From: Chrysochromulina parva
Lineage: Eukaryota > Haptophyta > Prymnesiales > Chrysochromulinaceae
Length of the DNA: 20,072 bases
NCBI GenBank assembly: GCA_002887195.1
Contig: PJAB01000832.1
Location: 1-20,072, forward strand
Reading direction: 5' to 3'
Positions within the stretch are counted from its first letter, which is position 1; each line of letters opens with the position of its first letter. A program made the translations under genes and the position numbers. Under the pieces are notes generated by a model, which worked only from the letters and a program-made list of their open reading frames with translations, was not told the DNA's origin and made no database searches. Of this stretch, positions 15,166-20,072 are shown in pieces.

Positions 15166-17970
15166 TCACATGAGGTCAGCACGGTTCCAATGATGCGAGC
15201 GCCTCGACGGGTATCCAGGACCAAAAGAGAACCACGGCCGATTGTCCTCGAAGGCCTGGAGCCCGAGACGACGCGTGACGGCCGCGGCAGCCGCTAGGTA
15301 GCACAGCAGCTCGATGCCCCAGAACGCGAGCAGACCGGCGCTGCTCAGCAGGTTGGTGAGCGCCACGGCGCCCTCGCCCATCACGGCGCCTTCGCCCATC
15401 ACGGCGCCCTCGCCCAGCACGGCGCCCTCGGCCGATTCGCCCTCCTCAGCCGGCTGCGCCCGCCACGGCGCCGTCGCGAGCACGGGCAGCAGCTCGCACA
15501 CGGCACTGGCGGCGCAGAGGAGGCACGCGAGCAGCGCGAGCAGCCGGAAGATCGCCGAGGGGATCGCCGAGCAGCAATAGCACTGCGCGGCAGGGGGCAG
15601 CCAACGAGCGGCGACGAAGAGAGAGTACGCGAGAAAGTAGGCCAAGTACGCGCCGAAGAAGGCCTGCAGGAAGATGATGACCGCCTTTGGGTTGAACGAG
15701 GCGGTCTGCACGCACAAGAGGCCGATCGCATACGACGCATCCAAGAAGAAGGCGATCCCGAGCGACGTCGCGAGCACGAACTCGTGCGCGTCGCGCCGGC
15801 GCCATTCATGGAGCTCCGCCTGATGAGGGAGGCAATCAGCGGTCATCAGCGGTCATCAACGGACATCAACGGTCATCAGAGGTCATCCCATCGGCGCCAT
15901 TCATGGAGCTCCACCTGATGAGGGAGGCAATCAGCGGTCATCAACGGTCATCAGCGGTCATCCCATCGGCGCCATTCATGGAGCTCCACCTGATGAGGGA
16001 GGCAATCAGCGGTCATCAACGGTCATCAGCGGTCATCAGAGGTCATCTCATCTGCGCCATTCATGGGGCTCCACCTCAATCTCGTTGAGCATCGCACAGG
16101 TGTACGGCGAGTCGTCCTTGGACGCGGCGGATGCGGCGGCGGCGAGCGCGGCCTCGTCGCGCGCCTGCAGCAGGCGCTGTAGCGGCGCGATCTTCGTGAG
16201 CTCGCCTAGCTGGGGCGCGAGCGGCTCGAGCGCTTCGTCAAGTTTGTCAAGTTCGTCAGACCCACCCTCGTCGCCACCCTCGTCGCCACCCTCTTCGGCC
16301 ACGAGCCATTTGGAGAAGGAGATGTTCGAGCTGTTGAAGGAGCGCGAGCGCCGCGCCGACGCATGCGGGTGCGTCGGCACCGTCGGACTCCCGCCGGGCG
16401 TGAACAGTCCGCCGGGCGTGAACAGTGACGGCGTTGAACCGAAACGGTCCGCATTGAAAGTGTTCAGACGTGTGACCTTTTGCGCGTCGAGGGTCGGTTT
16501 GGCCTTGGGAGTGGCCGTGGGCGTATCGGCCGTGAACGTGGGCGCAACGGCCGTGAACGTGGGCGCAACGGCCGTGAACGTGGGCGCAACGGCTGTGAAC
16601 GTGGCCATCCTCGCGACCGTTATCCCGGGGGCGCTCCCGCTCTCCGTCGCCGCCGTGTCGCTGTCGCTGCACAGGCTCGTGGTGGTGGCGGAGGCGGCGA
16701 CGGCGGCGCTCGCCCCCGCGTGCGCGTGGTTCCCTACTTTGGAAGTCGATCCTAATTTGGAAGTCGATCCCTCCTTCATCGGGCTGGTGCACGTGTCGCG
16801 CTGCAGCGGCGACGCCCAGCGCCACATGCACTGGCAGCCCGCGCACATGCACTGGCACGCGCACCATGTGCCGCGCGACGCCCAGCACGATCCCAAGCAC
16901 GCCTCGATCGCTTGCGCCGTCTCGACGCACCGGCGGCGCACTCCGCCGCAGGCTTCGAGCACGGCGCTGCAGAGCCACGCCTGGAGCACGTACAGCGTGG
17001 CGGCGGGCTTGGAGTACGGGTGCCCAATGAGCTCGAAGAGCTCATACATGCACGGGCCGACGGTGCCGCAGAGCGAGTGGATGAAGATGCGACCCCACAG
17101 GCATGCAAGGTGAGACGGCGTCGGGCCTCGCCACGTCAGGGCGCTCCGAGAGGTGGTCGCTCCACGGGGCGTGCGCGACGAGAGCGGGCGCGGCGTCGTC
17201 TCGTGACGCGAGCCGTGCGAGGACGACGTCAGCGCTGCGATGTTGATCTTCACCCCGAGCGAAGGCACCTTGACAGGAGCGGGCACCGACTCGGGCGGCG
17301 GCTTCACGCTAGACGTGGTGGCGGCGCTCGGGAGATGTAATGGCTGTGTGTGCGCACGTGAGAGAGCGGCGGGCGCGAGCGCTTTCGAGTCGTCCCGGCC
17401 CACACCGATGCTCTCGAGCGCGTCGATCCACTGCCTCGCGAGCGTGACCGACTTGGCGGCGAGCACCCACTTCTTCTGCTCGCCAACGCACTCGATGGTG
17501 AAGATGGCCTGCTCGGATCCCTTATGCAGATTGCCGCTTACCCACGTGGTCGCGAGTGGCATCACGTCGAGCGGCATGGCATCTTGCCCGTCCGGAAGGT
17601 GACACTCGAGCTCGGTCGGCCGCAGCACAAAGAACCTGCGCGCACGGGGTACATCAATTTGCGGCATGAGTTCGGCGTGGAGCACGCGTGGCTCGGCGGC
17701 TGAGGACGCGCGCGTGGTGATTCTGGCGGCGGCAGGCCGGCGACGTCTAGGGAGTGGCGCGAACCGTTCAACAAAGTGGTCCTTCGATGGGTCGCGCACG
17801 CTCAGCGTGCCCGCATGGATGACGAGGTCCATGGTTTTGGGGTTGATCGAGGGGTTGACGACGCACTGCCCCTCACGGACGGCAGCCAGCGCTTCGGCGG
17901 GGTTCTCGAAAATCAGCTTGTGAAGGAAGGGAACAGTTGAGAAATTTTCTGTCGAAAACTTGAATATCAT
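15166..17970 (-). CDS. PH-domain protein with polytopic membrane C-terminus, two exons
   Basis: Exons 17970-16075 and 15819-15166 join in phase 0 to 849 residues. The start is the first ATG; two codons of open frame precede it from GTG. Residues about 108-188 look like a PH domain (RARRFFVLRPTELECHLPDG ... KKWVLAAKS ... ARQWIDALESIG, with the conserved C-terminal Trp181). PH domains bind phosphoinositides or proteins. Residues ~287-383 hold two or three moderately hydrophobic segments and a Cys-rich stretch (GTWCACQCMCAGCQCMW). Then comes a low-complexity part with a seven-residue repeat (TFTAVAP) and acidic GGDE repeats. After the junction (NEIE-AELHEWRRR) come four strong membrane helices (EFVLATSLGIAFFLDASYAI, FLQAFFGAYLAYFLAYSLFV, FRLLALLACLLCAASAVCEL, SAGLLAFWGIELLCYLAAAA). 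A six-residue GEGAVM repeat lies before the last one. The family is unknown; it may be a membrane-tethered lipid sensor or transporter. Confidence 0.75.
15820..16074 (-). repeat. Intron made of three tandem GT...AG units (85, 75, 95 bp)
   Basis: On the minus strand, units 16074-15990, 15989-15915 and 15914-15820 each start GTGGAG(C/T)(C)CCATGAATGG-type sequence and each end CTGATTGCCTCCCTCATCAG. The bodies are CTGATGACCG and TTGATGACCG repeats in varying number, explaining the different lengths. Exon 2 starts with a fourth copy of the leading sequence (GCGGAGCTCCATGAATGG), in which the GT has become GC. Confidence 0.95.
16515..16605 (-). repeat. 21-bp coding tandem repeat, four copies
   Basis: GGCCGTGAACGTGGGCGCAA recurs with a 21-bp period and encodes TFTAVAP repeats on the minus strand in the PH/membrane protein. 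The 21-bp period keeps the frame. Confidence 0.9.
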
Positions 17971-18216
17971 CTCCACAGGAAGGTCCCCCCGCGCTCAATA
18001 TCAACTCCGTGCAACAGCAGCCGTAAGTCAGTTTCGTCGCGGTCCTTCCGCGCTCACACTCTGTGCATCACACGTGAAGGAGGTTTGTTAAGCGAAAAAT
18101 CAGCTCCGAGAGCTGGCCGAAGGCCGAGCTCCGACGCCTGCAATTCTGCATCCATTAAGCATCCATCATGGTATCGTAGATTCATAGTACATGCATCTCA
18201 TGTTGCACCCTTCAAT
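17971..18216. other. Spacer between methyltransferase and PH/membrane genes
   Basis: 246 bp with the promoter and 5' UTR of the PH/membrane gene and the 3' UTR of the methyltransferase. Sequence at about 18140-18235 is less GC-rich than its surroundings. No gene was seen. Confidence 0.5.
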
Positions 18217-19566
18217 CTATTTTGGGGCTCGTTGTGTATCCATGTTCGGAGGAGGCTTGCGTGCAGCCGCACAGCCCCAAATTGCGGCCAGTCCTTCGAG
18301 AATGCTCATCGAGCCACTGTGCAATGTATCCATGGTGCAATCGCGGGCGTGGGCCTTGTCGGCCGGCATCCCCACCGCTGGTAGCTCGTCGAAATGCTCC
18401 TTGAGTGGCGATGGCGGCGCGTCGAGGACGTACTGCTCCTCCAAGGGCAACGGCCCACGGTCCCAGCCCGCCTTGCGCGCACAGAGCAGCGCGTTCTTGC
18501 AGCTCGCCGTACCCTCCGAGTCCTCGCCGCCCAGCTGCGTCCGCATCGCATTGTCGCGGATCACGTCCACGCGCACGCCGCCGGAGCCGCCGCCGCCCGA
18601 GCCGCCGCCGCCGCTGCTGCCGCCGCCGCTGCCGGCGCCGGCGCCGCAGTCGCCGGCGAGAGCGCCGCCGGCGGGAAGCGCGTGCAAGAGCCCACAGAGC
18701 TCCTCGACCTTCGCCTCATACGGATCGACGCCACGCAGCTTCGCTTGGGCCTTGAGGAGAGTGTCCGTGCGCTTGTCGAGACAGCATGGCACGAGCACGA
18801 GTGCATCGAGCTGCACACAGCCGCCGAAGAGCTCGATAGCCCGTGGGGCGAGTGACCCGCATAGGTGCATGCCGACTGCGATGCATCGGCCTCGGTCGCC
18901 CATGTAACGGTCGCTCATGACCGTTGCCGCACCTTCTTGACAGTCGCCGAGCTCGCCGCAGTGCTCGCCACTGCCGCCGCCGCCGCCGCTGCTGCTGCTG
19001 CTGCCGCGGCCGCCGCTGATGCTGTCGTCGACCGCTGCGGCAAGCGCTGCCGTGAGCTGAGCCGCAAACGCGCTGCCCATGATGTCCGCGCGCACGAATC
19101 GCAAGTTGGGAAGGGCGCCCACGTGGCCGGTCTTGATGCGCTGGTCGATGTCCACCATGATCACGCGTGTGGACGGGAACTCGAGCGCCAGGATGGCCGA
19201 CATGAAGCCCTTGCCCGAGCATAAGTCGACGATGGCCGCGACGGGCGCCGAGGCCTCGTCGGACGCGAGCTGTCGCTCGAGCACTTCGACGATGGCATAG
19301 GCTTCGATGAGCTCCTTTTTGAGCTGCTTGCTCTGGCGGCTCAACATCGGCGAGAATTCGGGCGCGTCAAGCAGCTGCTGCAAGTACGGAGCCGCTTTGA
19401 ACCGTGCGAGGTGCCGATTTTGCACGATGCTGGAGCCGTTTAGTAGGTAGTCGACAGCGCGGCGAGGGCGTGAATGTGCCGCCGAGGGTGGATCAGCGGC
19501 CAACGCCGGTTCGCACAGCTGCGGCAGAGGGCGTGAATGTGCCGCCGAGGGTGGATCAGCGGCCAA
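18217..19566 (-). CDS. Class I SAM-dependent methyltransferase, 5' end unresolved
   Basis: The coding frame reaches TAG at 18217-18219 and is open upstream of 19566 as far as a stop near 19700, with no ATG. The first in-frame ATG is at 19347 (MLSRQSKQLKKELIEAY), but residues before it (AVDYLLNGSSIVQNRHLARF) look conserved, so an upstream exon probably supplies the start. SAM motif I is IVDLCSGKGFMSAILA, with an acidic strand-2 end (VIMVDID). Later blocks are VGMHLCGSLAPRAIELF and LVLVPCCLDKR. The HxCG and PCC blocks resemble Methyltransf_32-type (METTL25- or TRM13-like) proteins; the substrate could be RNA or protein and is not decided. Two Gly/Ser runs encoded by GCC/CTG-type triplet repeats (about 18575-18640 and 18965-19010) interrupt the domain and are probably disordered loops. 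The C-terminal ~100 residues are unassigned. Confidence 0.8.
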   Translation of the reverse strand: MAADPPSAAHSRPLPQLCEPALAADPPSAAHSRPRRAVDYLLNGSSIVQNRHLARFKAAPYLQQLLDAPEFSPMLSRQSKQLKKELIEAYAIVEVLERQLASDEASAPVAAIVDLCSGKGFMSAILALEFPSTRVIMVDIDQRIKTGHVGALPNLRFVRADIMGSAFAAQLTAALAAAVDDSISGGRGSSSSSGGGGGSGEHCGELGDCQEGAATVMSDRYMGDRGRCIAVGMHLCGSLAPRAIELFGGCVQLDALVLVPCCLDKRTDTLLKAQAKLRGVDPYEAKVEELCGLLHALPAGGALAGDCGAGAGSGGGSSGGGGSGGGGSGGVRVDVIRDNAMRTQLGGEDSEGTASCKNALLCARKAGWDRGPLPLEEQYVLDAPPSPLKEHFDELPAVGMPADKAHARDCTMDTLHSGSMSILEGLAAIWGCAAARKPPPNMDTQRAPK

Positions 19567-19590
19567 CGCCGGTTCGCACAGCTGCGGCAG
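19465..19590 (-). repeat. 63-bp perfect tandem duplication
   Basis: Copies 19465-19527 and 19528-19590 read identically. The period is 21 codons, so the methyltransferase frame passes through both copies (AADPPSAAHSRP twice) without a break. On the minus strand each copy contains CCGCAG, so part of the array may instead be an intron end. Confidence 0.9.
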
Positions 19591-19924
19591 ATGGACGAGC
19601 GGCAGAGGGACGAGCGGCTGCGCGCGCCGAGGGACTGTGCCGGTAAAGGAGTGTGAAACAAAATTTGGTGGGCCGGGACTCCACGGGTCACGTCAAACTT
19701 GTTTCACGTTCACAAGTGTTTCACGAATTTCCGTGACGATTTTGGTTACGCAGGGCCGGTGCGTGCCCAAATAGAGGCGTATGATATGGATATGTATCCT
19801 GCCATGGTATATCGCGTATAGTCGCCGAAAGCAGCGCCGAAGCAGCTGTGCCTCTGCCTAAGCCGTTGTAGATGTAGTAGCCTCCCGTGGTTGTTCAACG
19901 CTCGGTCTCGGGTGGGCAGCACTC
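19591..19924. other. Spacer, possible 5' exon of the methyltransferase
   Basis: 334 bp between the open methyltransferase frame and the stop of the right-edge gene. A minus-strand ATG near 19806 opens MAGYISISYASIWARTGPA followed directly by GTAACC, which could be a short first exon and donor. I could not confirm it. The stretch around 19660-19810 is less GC-rich, promoter-like. Confidence 0.3.
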
Positions 19925-20072
19925 TCAATGCAGGAGGAGTGGCGCATCGCTGCTGCCGCCTGCACCAGGATGGGCAAAGCGCTCAAAGCGATCCGTCATG
20001 TACTGCTGCCACTTCTTTATGTGCTCGACTAGCTCTTCTGTTTTACCATCAGCTCCGCCAAGCGTTTCGAAA
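19925..20072 (-). CDS. 3' end of an unknown gene, cut by window edge
   Basis: Forty-eight codons and a TGA on the minus strand with no start in the window. The residues include FETLGGADGKTEELVEHIKK, then WQQYMTDRFERF, and end in SSDAPLLLH. It reads as an amphipathic helix followed by a flexible tail, with protein-like composition. No other frame here is as convincing. The family is not recognised, and an intron boundary within the fragment cannot be excluded. Confidence 0.55.
   Translation of the reverse strand, partial: FETLGGADGKTEELVEHIKKWQQYMTDRFERFAHPGAGGSSDAPLLLH

Noticed and set aside
16085..17113. Plus-strand frame of 342 codons
   Set aside because: Shadow of the PH/membrane gene in repeat-rich GC-biased DNA; low-complexity and without domains.

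Overview
The window is eukaryotic nuclear DNA from a GC-rich genome. Genes lie on both strands with short spacers and spliceosomal introns, and proteins carry eukaryotic domains (F-box, PH, TTL, GAF, ARM). Many introns are built from short tandem repeats of the type CTGATGACC or CTGATGGCC. Compact genes, high GC and repeat-filled introns suggest a microalgal protist, most plausibly a haptophyte; this is inference and the species cannot be named from sequence alone. Several long open frames begin with GTG or TTG, so starts here were moved to the first plausible ATG or left open.

Layout. Positions 275-1615 are a degenerate 10/11-bp minisatellite with a small outlier at about 1765-1822. A single-exon GAF-domain gene (+, 2026-3753) follows. 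A four-exon gene for an unknown membrane protein (-, 6128-4192) and an intronless aldo/keto reductase (-, 7478-6492) come next. A divergent spacer separates the reductase from an ARM-repeat protein with an N-myristoylation-like start (+, 7921-8748). A seven-exon tubulin-tyrosine-ligase-family gene (+, 9173-12639) reassembles in frame to 872 residues. It converges on an F-box/LRR-like gene (-, 14778-12906; first junction unresolved). Then come a PH-domain protein with a polytopic membrane C-terminus (-, 17970-15166, two exons, 849 residues), a class I methyltransferase (-, 5' end unresolved, stop at 18217) and the last exon of an unknown gene cut by the right edge (-, 20072-19925). The genes look like unrelated housekeeping or regulatory genes, not a pathway cluster.

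Main discovery candidate. The repetitive introns share an unusual architecture, called X-E-X here. The first ~8-21 nt of the downstream exon (X, normally starting GT) are duplicated at the 5' end of the intron, and a CTGATGACC-type repeat block (E) ending in TCAG lies between the copies. In the TTL gene (intron 1) and in the PH/membrane gene the whole X-E unit is tandemly amplified two or three times, every unit beginning GT and ending AG. The same 3' end, TGATTGCCTCCCTCATCAG, occurs in both of these genes on opposite strands, and the repeat orientation follows transcription. TTL intron 5 also contains a degenerate intronless copy of its own exon 5/exon 6 junction. This looks like a family of introner-like elements, or recent intron gain by duplication. 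The membrane-protein gene at 4192-6128 has conventional non-repetitive introns, an internal control.
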